Shown: positions 18,627 through 26,751, numbered from the stretch's first letter. The stretch: DNA of 64,000 bases from Paramylibacter ulvae (GCF_014652655.1 NZ_BMZF01000004.1:1-64000), one strand, 5' to 3'. Made by a program: numbers and translations. Notes: generated by a model from the sequence alone, not told the origin.

Positions 18627-18995
18627 ATGAACACGACAGAGCGTGGACGCGCATTATCCGAAGAATTAAACCCCGGCATGGAAGACGCATTAAATGAACG
18701 ATATGGGCATTTGGTGCCGGGCATGGCCGAAGGCGTGGTTGATTTCGCCTATGGTCGTCAATACGCACGCGATGGTTTGGATTTGAAATCCCGCTATATC
18801 GCAACGATTGCGGCGTTGACCGCGCTCGGTGGGCATACCAAACCACAGTTAAAGGTGAATATCGCAGGTGGGCGCAAAGCGGGGTTAACCCAACAAGAAA
18901 TCGGCGAAGTGATTTGGCAAATGGCGCTGTATGGTGGGTTTCCTGCCGCGATCAATGGATTGAACGCAGCATTGGAAGTTTTCGACGCAGAATAA
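18627..18995 (+). CDS. Carboxymuconolactone decarboxylase family protein
   Basis: Encodes 122 residues. The small all-helical fold is recognisable from [37 protein letters not shown] and [20 protein letters not shown], close to PcaC (4-carboxymuconolactone decarboxylase). There is no C-x-x-C peroxidatic motif as in AhpD, so a decarboxylase-like or structural role fits better than peroxidase. No other protocatechuate-pathway genes are nearby, so the true substrate is unknown. It lies 64 nt downstream of the helicase gene on the same strand and convergent to the DUF1127/sRNA locus. Confidence 0.82.
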   Translation: MNTTERGRALSEELNPGMEDALNERYGHLVPGMAEGVVDFAYGRQYARDGLDLKSRYIATIAALTALGGHTKPQLKVNIAGGRKAGLTQQEIGEVIWQMALYGGFPAAINGLNAALEVFDAE

Positions 18996-19035
18996 AAAAA
19001 CGGCGATGCACGAGGGAGGAGTGTGCATCGCCGTT
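18994..19035 (-). ncRNA. CcsR/cuckoo-type hairpin with CUCCUCCC loop, doubling as terminator
   Basis: On the minus strand AACGGCGATGCAC and GTGCATCGCCGTT (arms at 19023-19035 and 18999-19011) form a perfect 13-bp stem. The loop reads ACUCCUCCCUC, containing CUCCUCCC. Seven U follow (18994-19000), so the hairpin is also an intrinsic terminator for the minus-strand transcript that includes the DUF1127 gene. In Rhodobacter sphaeroides, CcsR sRNAs with this loop motif are cotranscribed with a DUF1127 gene (CcaF1). Two more hairpins lie between this one and the ORF: 19049-19070 (loop with five C) and 19075-19098. Confidence 0.82.
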
Positions 19036-19112
19036 AATATTTAAAGGTTTGCGTACTAGGGGGAACGCAACAACCCTTGTTCATTGCCTAATACAAGGCC
19101 GTGAAGAATCTC

Positions 19113-19325
19113 TTAAGCGCCGTAGGCTGCGTCGCGTGCAATCGCACGGATTTGACCGCGGCCAATACCCAGATCGTTAAGATCGCGGGTTGAAAGCTCT
19201 GACAGTTCTGCAACGGTGCGTGCGTAAACGCGGTATTGTGCATATGATTTTTTCAAACCGTCGATTTTGTCTGCCAAGATGTTCAGCAATGATGGTTTAG
19301 TCTGTGTTTGTGTTAGAAAAGCCAT
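19113..19325 (-). CDS. DUF1127 small protein, CcaF1-like
   Basis: Encodes 70 residues. The C-terminal half, TVAELSELSTRDLNDLGIGRGQIRAIARDA, is the DUF1127 motif (arginine-rich helix, 'L-x-D-L-G-I-x-R-x-x-I'). The N-terminal half is a basic helix. The start has AAGGAA upstream. In Rhodobacter sphaeroides the DUF1127 protein CcaF1 (71 residues) binds RNA and helps mature the CcsR sRNAs encoded next to it; the same pairing exists here, with CUCCUCCC hairpins on both sides. Expected roles are in stress-dependent RNA turnover. The link to that system is inferred from synteny, size and motif. Confidence 0.88.
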   Translation of the reverse strand: MAFLTQTQTKPSLLNILADKIDGLKKSYAQYRVYARTVAELSELSTRDLNDLGIGRGQIRAIARDAAYGA

Positions 19326-19450
19326 TTTGTTTTCCTTCGTTCGTGTTCCGTTAACCCATACATAAGGGTTTCAGCCATGTTGAGTAGGCATAGTTTTGCA
19401 TTTCCGCTTTTCGCAAAATGCATAGCTAAATAATTGTTCTTAAAACGAAA

Positions 19451-19564
19451 AACGGCGATGCTCTGGGAGGAGGTAGAGCATCACCGTTCTTTTATAAAGC
19501 GTCTCCATACGGGAGGAGGTGTATATCAACGCTTCTATTTCGGCGCCCGGGAGGAGGTGGGCGC
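19451..19564 (-). ncRNA. Three tandem hairpins with identical ACCUCCUCCC loops upstream of the DUF1127 gene
   Basis: Minus-strand order is: 19543-19564, 6-bp stem GCGCCC/GGGCGC; 19497-19534, stem AAGCGT/ACGCTT with an internal loop and ATAC/GTAT; 19451-19488, 14-bp stem whose single non-Watson-Crick pair is G-U on the minus strand but C-A on the plus strand. All three loops are exactly ACCUCCUCCC. This sequence resembles the anti-Shine-Dalgarno tail of 16S rRNA and is the CcsR/cuckoo RNA signature. The last hairpin is followed by a U-rich run (19442-19450). The region 19565-19720 towards tupA has no ORF and probably holds the promoter, near the AT-rich 19588-19620. Processing boundaries are unknown. 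Confidence 0.82.
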
Positions 19565-19720
19565 GGAGTGGCTCTCGCCGCTCTTGTGATAATATTTAGC
19601 TTATCATTGTGATTTTTCTAGGGCTGAAATGTGCAAATCCGCTATGCGTTCGGCGCATGACTTAGCGTCACTTCATGCATTTGTGCAGAAACTCTGACCT
19701 ATTTTGGCGATTTTGACTAA

Positions 19721-20557
19721 TTACTGGGCAGGACATGCGTCATCAGGTGTTTGTTCCTGTTCTGACTGCTGATTTGCGTTGGGGCAGAATAGCTGTTTGC
19801 CAGCGACTCGCACATCACCAATGGCGGTTTGACCCGTATCGGAAATCAACCACTGCGCGAATTGTATGGCCAAATCGGATTTTACATGGGGGAAACGATC
19901 CGAATCCACCACCATCACGCCGTAAGGATTGCGTAGATCTTTGTCTTGTTGCCAGATGATTCCCAGATCACCCTTGTTCCCAAATGACAACCAAGTACCC
20001 CGATCTGTCAGGGTAAATCCATTGATTGCGCTGGCCATGTTTAACGTGGCCCCCATGCCAGACCCGATTTCGCGATACCAATCACCCGCAGGCATGGATT
20101 CTGCGTATTTCGCCCAAAGCTCGCGTTCGCGTTTATGTGTGCCACTGTCGTCGCCGCGTGAAATGAAGGTTTGGTCACCCGTTTTCACAAAATGATTCAG
20201 CAATTCATCCAACGATGAGGGTGCAAAATCTGTTTTAGGGCCAACAATGATGAAATCGTTATACATCACATCAAACCGTTGCTTGGCATAGCCTTCGGCG
20301 ACGAATGCATCCTCTGACGCGCGGTGATGTACCAGTAACACATCCGCATCACCGTTTTGCGCGATACGGATTGCTTGGCCAGTGCCAACGGCCACGACAC
20401 GCACCTCTATTCCTGTTTGGGCGGTGAACTGGGGCAGGATTTGATCATAGAGCCCTGAATTTTGTGTTGAAGTGGTTGATGCCACGGTGATGAAATCGGC
20501 CATTGCCATGCTGGCGGTGCTGATCGCGATGGTGAGGGCGGCGATGAATGGGCGCAT
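19721..20557 (-). CDS. tupA: Tungstate ABC transporter, substrate-binding protein
   Basis: Encodes 278 residues with a signal peptide (about 1-20: MRPFIAALTIAISTASMAMA). The mature protein opens with ITVASTTSTQNSGLYDQI, the TupA oxyanion-binding signature (TTST). GDADVLLVHHRASED, YNDFIIVGP and SRGDDSGTHKRERELW are further family blocks. It captures tungstate (possibly molybdate) in the periplasm. The start ATG overlaps the upstream ATPase stop as TAATG. A longer frame upstream runs inside the ATPase gene and is rejected because it places the signal peptide internally. Cysteines in the C-terminal tail (FCPNANQ..DDACPAQ) are unusual and may form a disulfide. Confidence 0.93.
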   Translation of the reverse strand: MRPFIAALTIAISTASMAMADFITVASTTSTQNSGLYDQILPQFTAQTGIEVRVVAVGTGQAIRIAQNGDADVLLVHHRASEDAFVAEGYAKQRFDVMYNDFIIVGPKTDFAPSSLDELLNHFVKTGDQTFISRGDDSGTHKRERELWAKYAESMPAGDWYREIGSGMGATLNMASAINGFTLTDRGTWLSFGNKGDLGIIWQQDKDLRNPYGVMVVDSDRFPHVKSDLAIQFAQWLISDTGQTAIGDVRVAGKQLFCPNANQQSEQEQTPDDACPAQ

Positions 20558-21258
20558 TATATTTCTCCGTTCAGGTATCGTTTGGCCGCATCTGATCTGG
20601 TCATGCGGAAAAAATCCTCGGCGCTGGAATCTTCGCAAATTTTACCGCGCTCCATAAATATCACCTGATCCGCACAACGTTGTGCCTGTGCGCGATCATG
20701 GGTGGCCCAAATAAATCCAACTCCTGCGGATTTAACCGCTGTTATGATGGCCTCGAATTGGGCGGTGGCGCCTGGATCCATGCTGGATGTGGGTTCATCC
20801 ATCATTACGATGCTGGGATCGTTGATCAATGCACGCGCTAATGCCATGCGCTGTGCTTCTCCCCCAGATAATAATGCGGCGGGTTGATCGGCGCGATCAC
20901 GCAGTTGCACCATGGTTAGCAATTCATCAACCCGTTCGGATTTCTGCGATGGTGACATATTGCTGGTCGCAAGCGCGAATGCCACGTTTTGCGCCACGGA
21001 TCGGCGCATCAATACGTTGTTTTGGAAAATGAAGCCCCGTGTGCGGCGTGTTTCGCGCACATCTTGCCCATCAATTTCAACCCGCCCGTCGGTGGGGCGC
21101 AACATGCCATGGGCCAATTGCAAAAACAGCGATTTGCCAGCTCCGTTATGACCCAACAATGCCGTCACACCCGTTGCATCAAGCGTGATATTCAACGGCC
21201 CGACCAAGGATTGGCCATCCGCGTCATAGGTGGTTTTGTGAAATACGATCAACGTCAT
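20557..21258 (-). CDS. tupC: Tungstate ABC transporter, ATP-binding protein
   Basis: Encodes 233 residues. Walker A is GHNGAGKS, the ABC signature is LLSGGEAQRMALARAL, Walker B is IVMMDEPTSSMD and the H-loop is ATHD. It powers uptake through TupB. The gene lies between tupB and tupA on the minus strand, overlapping tupB by ATGA and tupA by one base of TAATG, so the three are translated as a coupled operon in the order tupB-tupC-tupA. Specificity is assigned from the TupA neighbour. Confidence 0.92.
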   Translation of the reverse strand: MTLIVFHKTTYDADGQSLVGPLNITLDATGVTALLGHNGAGKSLFLQLAHGMLRPTDGRVEIDGQDVRETRRTRGFIFQNNVLMRRSVAQNVAFALATSNMSPSQKSERVDELLTMVQLRDRADQPAALLSGGEAQRMALARALINDPSIVMMDEPTSSMDPGATAQFEAIITAVKSAGVGFIWATHDRAQAQRCADQVIFMERGKICEDSSAEDFFRMTRSDAAKRYLNGEI

Positions 21259-21956
21259 TGGCGCGTCACCTGATAGCGTTGGCCAATGCGGGCAACCCCG
21301 TGCATGGCTGCGTTGATGATCAATGCCAGCAGGATTAAAATCAGCCCAAGCGCAAGGGCGAGTTCAAGATTACCCTTTGAACTTTCAAGTGCGATGGTGG
21401 TGGTCATCACACGGGTTTGCCCGTTGATATTGCCCCCCACCAAGATCACCGCGCCCACCTCTGCCAAGGCACGACCAAACCCTGCGAGCACCGCAGTATA
21501 AATTGCAAATCGCGCATCCCAAATCATGGTGCGAAGCCGTAACATGGGTGGCACATCCAATGCGTTCATCAAATGGGAATAGTCGCGTTTGATGGGTTTC
21601 AATGCCTCGACCGTCAAAACCAAAACGATGGGGAAAATTAACATGGTTTGGGCAATGATCATGGCACTAGGTGTATAGAGAAGCCCCCATTCCCCAAGCG
21701 GCCCAGATCGCGACAACATCAGATAAACCAGCAAGCCAACCACAACAGGGGGCAGGGCCATGAATGCGGATGCCACAACCATGATCGCGCGTTTGCCGGT
21801 GAAATCATAATTGGTCAGCATTGCGCCAAATGGAATGGCCAAACAGGATGCGATGAATGTCGCGGTAAAGCTCACGCGCAGTGATAATAAAACGATTTGG
21901 AATAAATCATGATCGCCGCTGAAAATCAGTTGAATGGATTTGGAAATGACGTCCAT
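21255..21956 (-). CDS. tupB: Tungstate ABC transporter, permease
   Basis: Encodes 233 residues with about five membrane segments. The EAA-type loop is ALAEVGAVILVGGNINGQTRVMTT. It belongs to the molybdate/tungstate permease group and forms the channel with TupC in the inner membrane. It is the first gene of the operon and divergent from the Mrp gene; the 90-bp intergenic region must hold both promoters. No molybdate-responsive ModE or riboswitch element was recognised there. Confidence 0.92.
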   Translation of the reverse strand: MDVISKSIQLIFSGDHDLFQIVLLSLRVSFTATFIASCLAIPFGAMLTNYDFTGKRAIMVVASAFMALPPVVVGLLVYLMLSRSGPLGEWGLLYTPSAMIIAQTMLIFPIVLVLTVEALKPIKRDYSHLMNALDVPPMLRLRTMIWDARFAIYTAVLAGFGRALAEVGAVILVGGNINGQTRVMTTTIALESSKGNLELALALGLILILLALIINAAMHGVARIGQRYQVTRQ

Positions 21957-22046
21957 TTAATTAAACGATGCTTTCTGCTTGCCCTTTCTTTCTATTTGGC
22001 CAATTTAGTGGTCGCAGTCTAGGGCAATGTGAAAAAAGGTATACTT

Positions 22047-23108
22047 ATGTCGATCACGAAACAGGCCATTTTGGAACAGTTGGAAACGGTGCATTTGCCA
22101 AATGGTAAAAACATCGTCGCACTTGATATGGTGCGTGCCATAACGATTGATGGATCCGATGTGCGTTTTGTGATCGAGGTATCGGCCGAAGATGGGCCGC
22201 GTATGGAACCTGTGCGCGCCGCGGCGCAACAGGTGGTGGAACAGATTTCGGGCATTGGCAAAGTGTCCGTGATCCTAACATCCCCATCTGCGCCAAAGGC
22301 ACCGCCAAGTTTGAAAATTGGTGGCCACCCAAAACCGGCCGCGGATTCACAATCCATTCCAGGTGTTGATCGGATATTGGCCATTGCATCGGGCAAGGGG
22401 GGCGTTGGCAAATCCACCGTTTCATCCAATCTGGCGGTGGCGCTGGCCAAACAGGGGCGGCGCGTTGGATTATTGGATGCCGACATCCATGGACCAAGCC
22501 AGCCGCGCATGATGGGGGTGAGCAAACGCCCAGCATCGCCCGATGGTAAAACCATTATTCCATTGCAAGCGCATGGCGTGACCATGATGTCGCTGGGATT
22601 GATGTTGGACGAAGATCAGGCCGTGATTTGGCGCGGGCCGATGTTGATGGGTGCATTGCAACAAATGTTGGGACAGGTTGAATGGGGTGAACTTGATGTT
22701 CTGATTATTGACCTGCCACCGGGGACAGGTGATGTGCAATTGACATTGGCGCAAAAATCCAAAGTGACGGGCGCGGTGATCGTATCCACACCTCAAGACG
22801 TGGCATTGTTGGATGCGCGCAAGGCGATGAATATGTTCAATCAGTTGAAAACGCCCATCGTAGGCATGATTGAAAACATGTCGCATTATGTGTGCCCCGA
22901 TTGCGGGAAAGAGGCGCATATTTTCGGCCATGGCGGCGCACGCGCCGAGGCGGAAAAACAAGGGTTGCCATTTTTAGGTGAAATCCCATTGGATATGGAA
23001 ATCCGTTTGGCAGGGGACGGTGGCACACCGATTGCCGCAACAGACAGCCCAATTGCCGATGCCTATGCCAAGATCGCCAAAGGATTGATCGACGCGGATA
23101 TGGCATAA
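22047..23108 (+). CDS. apbC: Mrp/NBP35 family P-loop ATPase, Fe-S cluster carrier (ApbC)
   Basis: Encodes 353 residues. The N-terminal 80 residues are a MIP18/DUF59-type domain. The ATPase follows with the deviant Walker [21 protein letters not shown], switch [30 protein letters not shown] and, near the C-terminus, CPDC, the cysteine pair that binds a 4Fe-4S cluster at the dimer interface. It transfers Fe-S clusters to target enzymes. The ATG at 22047 is preferred (AAAAGG 9 nt upstream) over the GTG at 22029. It begins a plus-strand series with YbjN, proC and others. Confidence 0.95.
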   Translation: MSITKQAILEQLETVHLPNGKNIVALDMVRAITIDGSDVRFVIEVSAEDGPRMEPVRAAAQQVVEQISGIGKVSVILTSPSAPKAPPSLKIGGHPKPAADSQSIPGVDRILAIASGKGGVGKSTVSSNLAVALAKQGRRVGLLDADIHGPSQPRMMGVSKRPASPDGKTIIPLQAHGVTMMSLGLMLDEDQAVIWRGPMLMGALQQMLGQVEWGELDVLIIDLPPGTGDVQLTLAQKSKVTGAVIVSTPQDVALLDARKAMNMFNQLKTPIVGMIENMSHYVCPDCGKEAHIFGHGGARAEAEKQGLPFLGEIPLDMEIRLAGDGGTPIAATDSPIADAYAKIAKGLIDADMA

Positions 23109-23250
23109 CGCCCGTCACAGATTGGCATACGCCTTTCATTGATATTTTAACAGATTGATGCGGTTTTCTTGTGGATAACCGCAACTTTTCTGTGGGTAAA
23201 CCAAGCCTTGCCCAAGTTTTTCCTTTACTTACATCTGATTTGCGCACACC

Positions 23251-23336
23251 ATATCTAGTAAGGGGATCAATCAGAAACCCCGATACCTAGCAAGGCACCC
23301 TATACCTAGGGGGTTTTGCCCTTAAAGCCGAATTAA
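23251..23336 (+). promoter_or_regulatory. Direct repeats ATAYCTAG and a TTAA-N7-TTAA site upstream of the YbjN gene
   Basis: Three copies of ATAYCTAG with flanking A/G runs lie at 23251-23258, 23283-23290 and 23302-23309 (spacing 32 and 19 bp). They are followed by a perfect TTAA-N7-TTAA at 23322-23336, the form of a CtrA box, 13 bp before the YbjN start. The repeats look like a regulator's sites, but no regulator is known to me; the CtrA-like site could arise by chance once in a window this size. Confidence 0.4.
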
Positions 23337-23349
23337 AAGGGGACAGGGC

Positions 23350-23853
23350 ATGGCAGCGACAGAGCAGTATTTCGAAACCACCGACATTCACCCGATTGAC
23401 ATCGTCGAAAACCTCGCCGAAAGCCGCGATTGGGATTTTGATCGCGTTGGCGAAGATCAAATCGCACTGACCGTCGAAGGATCATGGCGTAGCTATACAT
23501 TAACGCTTGCTTGGTCTGGATTTGACGAAACCTTGCGGTTGGTCTGTACATTTGAAATGGAACCCCCCGCCGAAAAAATGGCGGAATTGTACGAGGTTTT
23601 GAACCTGACCAATGATCGGCTTTGGACGGGTAGTTTTTCAATGTGGAACGAAGAACGCATTATGATTTATCGCTACGGATTAACCCTGTCAGGGGGTGCG
23701 ATTGCGCTGCCTGATCAGATTGATCAGATGATGCATAATGCGGTTTTGGCCTGTGAAAAGTTTTACCCGGCATTTCAATTGGTCTGCTGGGGCGACCAAT
23801 CACCAGCAGAATCCATGAATGTTGCCATTTCCGAGGCTTACGGGCGCGCATAA
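23350..23853 (+). CDS. YbjN domain-containing protein
   Basis: Encodes 167 residues. The YbjN fold (type III secretion chaperone-like) is recognised from the pattern DIVENLAESRDWDFDRVGEDQIAL, LRLVCTFEMEPP, LYEVLNLTNDRLWTGSFSMW and EERIMIYRYGLTLSGG. There is no signal peptide or membrane segment. YbjN proteins in enterobacteria affect stress responses and motility when overexpressed; the molecular role is unsettled. Start ATG has AAGGGGACAGGG just upstream. It precedes proC by 41 nt on the same strand and is often found beside proC in Rhodobacterales. Confidence 0.88.
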   Translation: MAATEQYFETTDIHPIDIVENLAESRDWDFDRVGEDQIALTVEGSWRSYTLTLAWSGFDETLRLVCTFEMEPPAEKMAELYEVLNLTNDRLWTGSFSMWNEERIMIYRYGLTLSGGAIALPDQIDQMMHNAVLACEKFYPAFQLVCWGDQSPAESMNVAISEAYGRA

Positions 23854-23894
23854 ACCGTGTTATCCCAAACCAGTGAATCGACTGGGATGGAAAA

Positions 23895-24719
23895 ATGACA
23901 TTATCACGCGTGAATGAAAACGGTCTGGTTTTGCTGGGCTGTGGCAAGATGGGTTCGGCCATGTTGCAAGGCTGGCTGACACAAGGTTTAAACGCAAATA
24001 GTGTCACCGTGATCGACCCGCATCCATCCCAATGGGTGCAAGGATTGGTGCAACAAGGTTTGCATCTGAATGAGCCGCTTCCCGATAATCCCGCGATTTG
24101 TATTATTGCCGTCAAACCCCAAAAGATGGGCGATGCGTTGCCTGCGTTGCGCGCACTTGGCAACGGTTCAACCGTGTTTCTATCCATTGCGGCGGGCACA
24201 TCAATTGGCGCATTTGCAGATGCGCTTGGCGATCAATCCCCGATAATTCGCGCCATGCCCAATACGCCAGCGGCGGTGGGACAGGGCATTACCGCATTGA
24301 TCGGAAATCCCCATATCAATGATGCAGATATGCAAATGGGCGAAGCATTGCTGGGCGCGGTTGGCCAAACCGTGCGTTTAGCGTCAGAAGATCAAATGGA
24401 TGCGGTGACGGCTGTTTCGGGGTCTGGCCCTGCATATGTTTTTCATCTGATTGAAACATTGGCCGCGGCGGGTGTGGCGCAAGGCTTGCCCAAAGATATG
24501 GCATTGCAATTGGCGAAGGCAACGGTGGCTGGTGCTGGGGCATTGGCACAAGCGGCGGATGAAGATCCAACGCAACTGCGCATCAATGTCACTTCGCCTA
24601 ACGGCACCACCGCGGCGGCGCTAGAGGTCTTGATGAATGAAACCGATGGGTTTCCAGCCCTGTTAGACCGCGCAGTCACCGCCGCCGCAGATCGTAGCCG
24701 CGAATTAGGAAAAGAATAA
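23895..24719 (+). CDS. proC: Pyrroline-5-carboxylate reductase
   Basis: Encodes 274 residues. The Rossmann fold opens with VLLGCGKMGSAMLQGWL; AVKPQKM, RAMPNTPAAVGQG and AVSGSGPAYVFHLIE are the family's cofactor and catalytic blocks, and the C-terminal dimer domain has TSPNGTTAAALEVL. It reduces 1-pyrroline-5-carboxylate to proline with NAD(P)H in the cytoplasm. Its stop overlaps the next gene's start as TAATG. Confidence 0.96.
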   Translation: MTLSRVNENGLVLLGCGKMGSAMLQGWLTQGLNANSVTVIDPHPSQWVQGLVQQGLHLNEPLPDNPAICIIAVKPQKMGDALPALRALGNGSTVFLSIAAGTSIGAFADALGDQSPIIRAMPNTPAAVGQGITALIGNPHINDADMQMGEALLGAVGQTVRLASEDQMDAVTAVSGSGPAYVFHLIETLAAAGVAQGLPKDMALQLAKATVAGAGALAQAADEDPTQLRINVTSPNGTTAAALEVLMNETDGFPALLDRAVTAAADRSRELGKE

Positions 24720-25057
24720 TGGACAAAATAAGTTTTGACGATTTCATGCGCGTTGATGTGCGCGTTGGCACAGTGACCCGCGCCGAACCATTCCCAGAGG
24801 CACGCAAACCCGCGATCAAGCTATGGATCGATTTTGGTGGCGAGATTGGTGAAAAGAAATCATCGGCACAGATTACCAAACATTACACACCCGAAACCCT
24901 GATCGGGCGCCAAGTGATGGCGGTGGTGAATTTTCCACCGCGCCAAATCGGCCCTGTGATGTCAGAAGTGCTGGTTCTGGGCCTGCCAGACGGAGACAAG
25001 GAAATTGTGTTGCTGACCCCTGATATGGTGGTGCCCGATGGTGGGCGGATGCATTAA
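24719..25057 (+). CDS. csaA: CsaA-like tRNA-binding protein
   Basis: Encodes 112 residues, essentially one tRNA-binding OB fold as in CsaA and the C-terminus of methionyl-tRNA synthetase. Blocks are DFMRVDVRVGTVTRAEPFPEA, KLWIDFGGEIG, SSAQITKHYTPETLIGRQV and EVLVLGLPDGDKEIVLLTPD. CsaA is described as a secretion-related chaperone with tRNA-binding ability. It shares a TAATG overlap with proC upstream and another TAATG overlap with the dehydrogenase downstream, so the three are translated in a chain. Confidence 0.92.
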   Translation: MDKISFDDFMRVDVRVGTVTRAEPFPEARKPAIKLWIDFGGEIGEKKSSAQITKHYTPETLIGRQVMAVVNFPPRQIGPVMSEVLVLGLPDGDKEIVLLTPDMVVPDGGRMH

Positions 25058-26013
25058 TGCGCCCCTGTATCTATATTTCCCGCCCCTTGCCAAATGTGGT
25101 GGTTGAACGCGCAGAGGAACATTTTGATGTGACCATGCGCCTTGATACTTCGCCCATGACCAAGGGTGAAATCCGCGAAGTGTTATCACAATATGACGGG
25201 TTTTTACCAACCCTGCGCGATCCGCTGGACGGCGATGTGTTTGATGGGGGGATCAAAACCAAGGTGATTGCCAATTTTGGGGTGGGGTATAACCATATTG
25301 ATGTCGCGGCGGCGAACGGCGCGGGGATTGTTGTGTGCAATACACCCGGTGCCGTAACCGATGCCACCGCAGATATCGCGATGATGCTGGCCCTGATGAC
25401 AGCGCGGCGCGCATCCGAAGGCGAAGCATTATTGCGCGCGGGTAAATGGGAAGGCTGGCATCCGACACAGTTGTTGGGGATGCATCTGGGTGGCAAGACG
25501 CTTGGCATTATTGGCATGGGCAATATCGGCAAGGCGATGGCCAAACGTGCGCATTTTGGGTTTGGCATGGATGTAGTGTTTTACAACCGATCCCGCGTTG
25601 ACGATTTTGGTGTTCCCGCCAAACAGATGGATAGCATCATCGATGTGATGCGTGCGAGCGATGTTGTCTCGCTTCATATTCCAGGGGGTGGTGCAAACCG
25701 CCACATGATTGGCGCGGCGGAGTTAGCGGCGATGAAACCGCAGGCGATTTTGGTTAACACCGCGCGGGGCGATGTGATTGATGAGACAGCGTTGATCAAG
25801 GCATTGAACGCTGGCACCATCGCTGGGGCGGGACTGGATGTGTTCGAACATGAACCAGAAGTGCCAGAGGCGTTGATAGCAATGAAAAACGTCACCTTGT
25901 TACCCCATCTTGGCACGGCATCATTGGACGTGCGCAGCGATATGGGATTGTTGGCGGTGGAAAATCTGCGAGTCTTTTTCACAGGTGACACACCGCCCAA
26001 TCAAATTGGCTAG
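25057..26013 (+). CDS. D-2-hydroxyacid dehydrogenase, glyoxylate/hydroxypyruvate reductase-like
   Basis: Encodes 318 residues. NAD(P) motif GIIGMGNIGKAMAKRA, catalytic Arg in LVNTARGDVID, Glu in FEHEPEVPEAL and His in LLPHLGTAS define the D-isomer-specific 2-hydroxyacid dehydrogenases. VCNTPGAVTDATADIAMMLAL is typical of the glyoxylate reductase (GhrB/GyaR) group. It probably reduces glyoxylate or hydroxypyruvate. Start overlaps csaA (TAATG). Its final CTAG (26010-26013) provides the TAG stop of this gene and, on the other strand, the TAG stop of the PACE gene. Confidence 0.9.
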   Translation: MRPCIYISRPLPNVVVERAEEHFDVTMRLDTSPMTKGEIREVLSQYDGFLPTLRDPLDGDVFDGGIKTKVIANFGVGYNHIDVAAANGAGIVVCNTPGAVTDATADIAMMLALMTARRASEGEALLRAGKWEGWHPTQLLGMHLGGKTLGIIGMGNIGKAMAKRAHFGFGMDVVFYNRSRVDDFGVPAKQMDSIIDVMRASDVVSLHIPGGGANRHMIGAAELAAMKPQAILVNTARGDVIDETALIKALNAGTIAGAGLDVFEHEPEVPEALIAMKNVTLLPHLGTASLDVRSDMGLLAVENLRVFFTGDTPPNQIG

Positions 26014-26438
26014 GATGTTTGTTCGTTGTTTGGGATCGGGAATATCAAATCATATGCCCAGTTAAATACGAACGCATAGATCAGATAGAACAGCGCGAAT
26101 GAGATATCCATAATCAGCGCCTGCATCAGAGATATTTGCAAATACCACGCCACGAATGGAAGCAAAACAATAAGCAGGCCAAGTTCAAACAACAGCGCAT
26201 GTATGATGCGCATGGGAATGGTTTTGTGAACCGACCCGCGGATGCGCAACATGGCGCGATCAAAAATCAGATTATAAATATAGTTCCAAAGTGTCGCGAG
26301 CGTTGCCGCCAAAATGGCGACGATGCCAATATCGTGGATCGGCATGTGAAATGCCAATGCGCCAAGAGGCGTGATGACCAACAGGCCAATAATTTCAAAG
26401 CTGAGTGCGTGGCGGATACGATCAAATGTGGTGCGCAT
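26010..26438 (-). CDS. PACE efflux transporter (AceI-like)
   Basis: Encodes 142 residues with four membrane helices arranged as two bacterial transmembrane pair domains. Each repeat has the family motif: RIRHALSFE and RIIHALLFE at the first helix of each pair, WNYIYNLIFD and FNWAYDLIFP at the second. PACE proteins export biocides such as chlorhexidine, and possibly short diamines, with the proton gradient. Single gene, convergent with the dehydrogenase, sharing a palindromic CTAG as both stops. The natural substrate is unknown. Confidence 0.93.
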   Translation of the reverse strand: MRTTFDRIRHALSFEIIGLLVITPLGALAFHMPIHDIGIVAILAATLATLWNYIYNLIFDRAMLRIRGSVHKTIPMRIIHALLFELGLLIVLLPFVAWYLQISLMQALIMDISFALFYLIYAFVFNWAYDLIFPIPNNEQTS

Positions 26439-26751
26439 GGTTGAACCCTTTTAATCGGGTCGTCCCGCTGTGATGCCCATAATGGGGGAGGTCGTCCTCA
26501 CATGTGGTTTCTAGCGCGGGGGGATATGTTCGGCAAGGGGGTGAAATATTGATCACCTGCTTGTCAGCGTGCGCGTTGCGGTTTATCATTCCCCAAACCC
26601 AGATGGAGATTTTATGTCCCGTTAAAAAGGGAAGGCAGAGCGCCCTTCCGTTTCAAACCCACCACAAAGATGTGCCCGATTGATCGGGGGTTTTGCGGTG
26701 TGATGAATTCATTTTGAAAATAAATGTGCTGCGTAAAATACGTGGCAGGAC
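26439..26751. other. Intergenic region between the PACE and rsgA genes
   Basis: 313 bp with no supported ORF. It holds short G-rich stretches, a weak stem CCCGA/TCGGG near 26679-26692 followed by GGTTTT, and presumably divergent promoters for the PACE gene and rsgA. Nothing else stands out. Confidence 0.5.

Noticed and set aside
19465-19474. GGGAGGAGGT as a strong ribosome binding site on the plus strand
   Set aside because: No start codon and ORF follow any of the copies at proper spacing; all lie in hairpin loops, and pairing evidence supports a minus-strand RNA.
23322-23336. CtrA box as a firm regulatory call
   Set aside because: TTAA-N7-TTAA is expected about once by chance in a 64-kb window of this composition, and it lies very near the start codon; kept only as a possibility.
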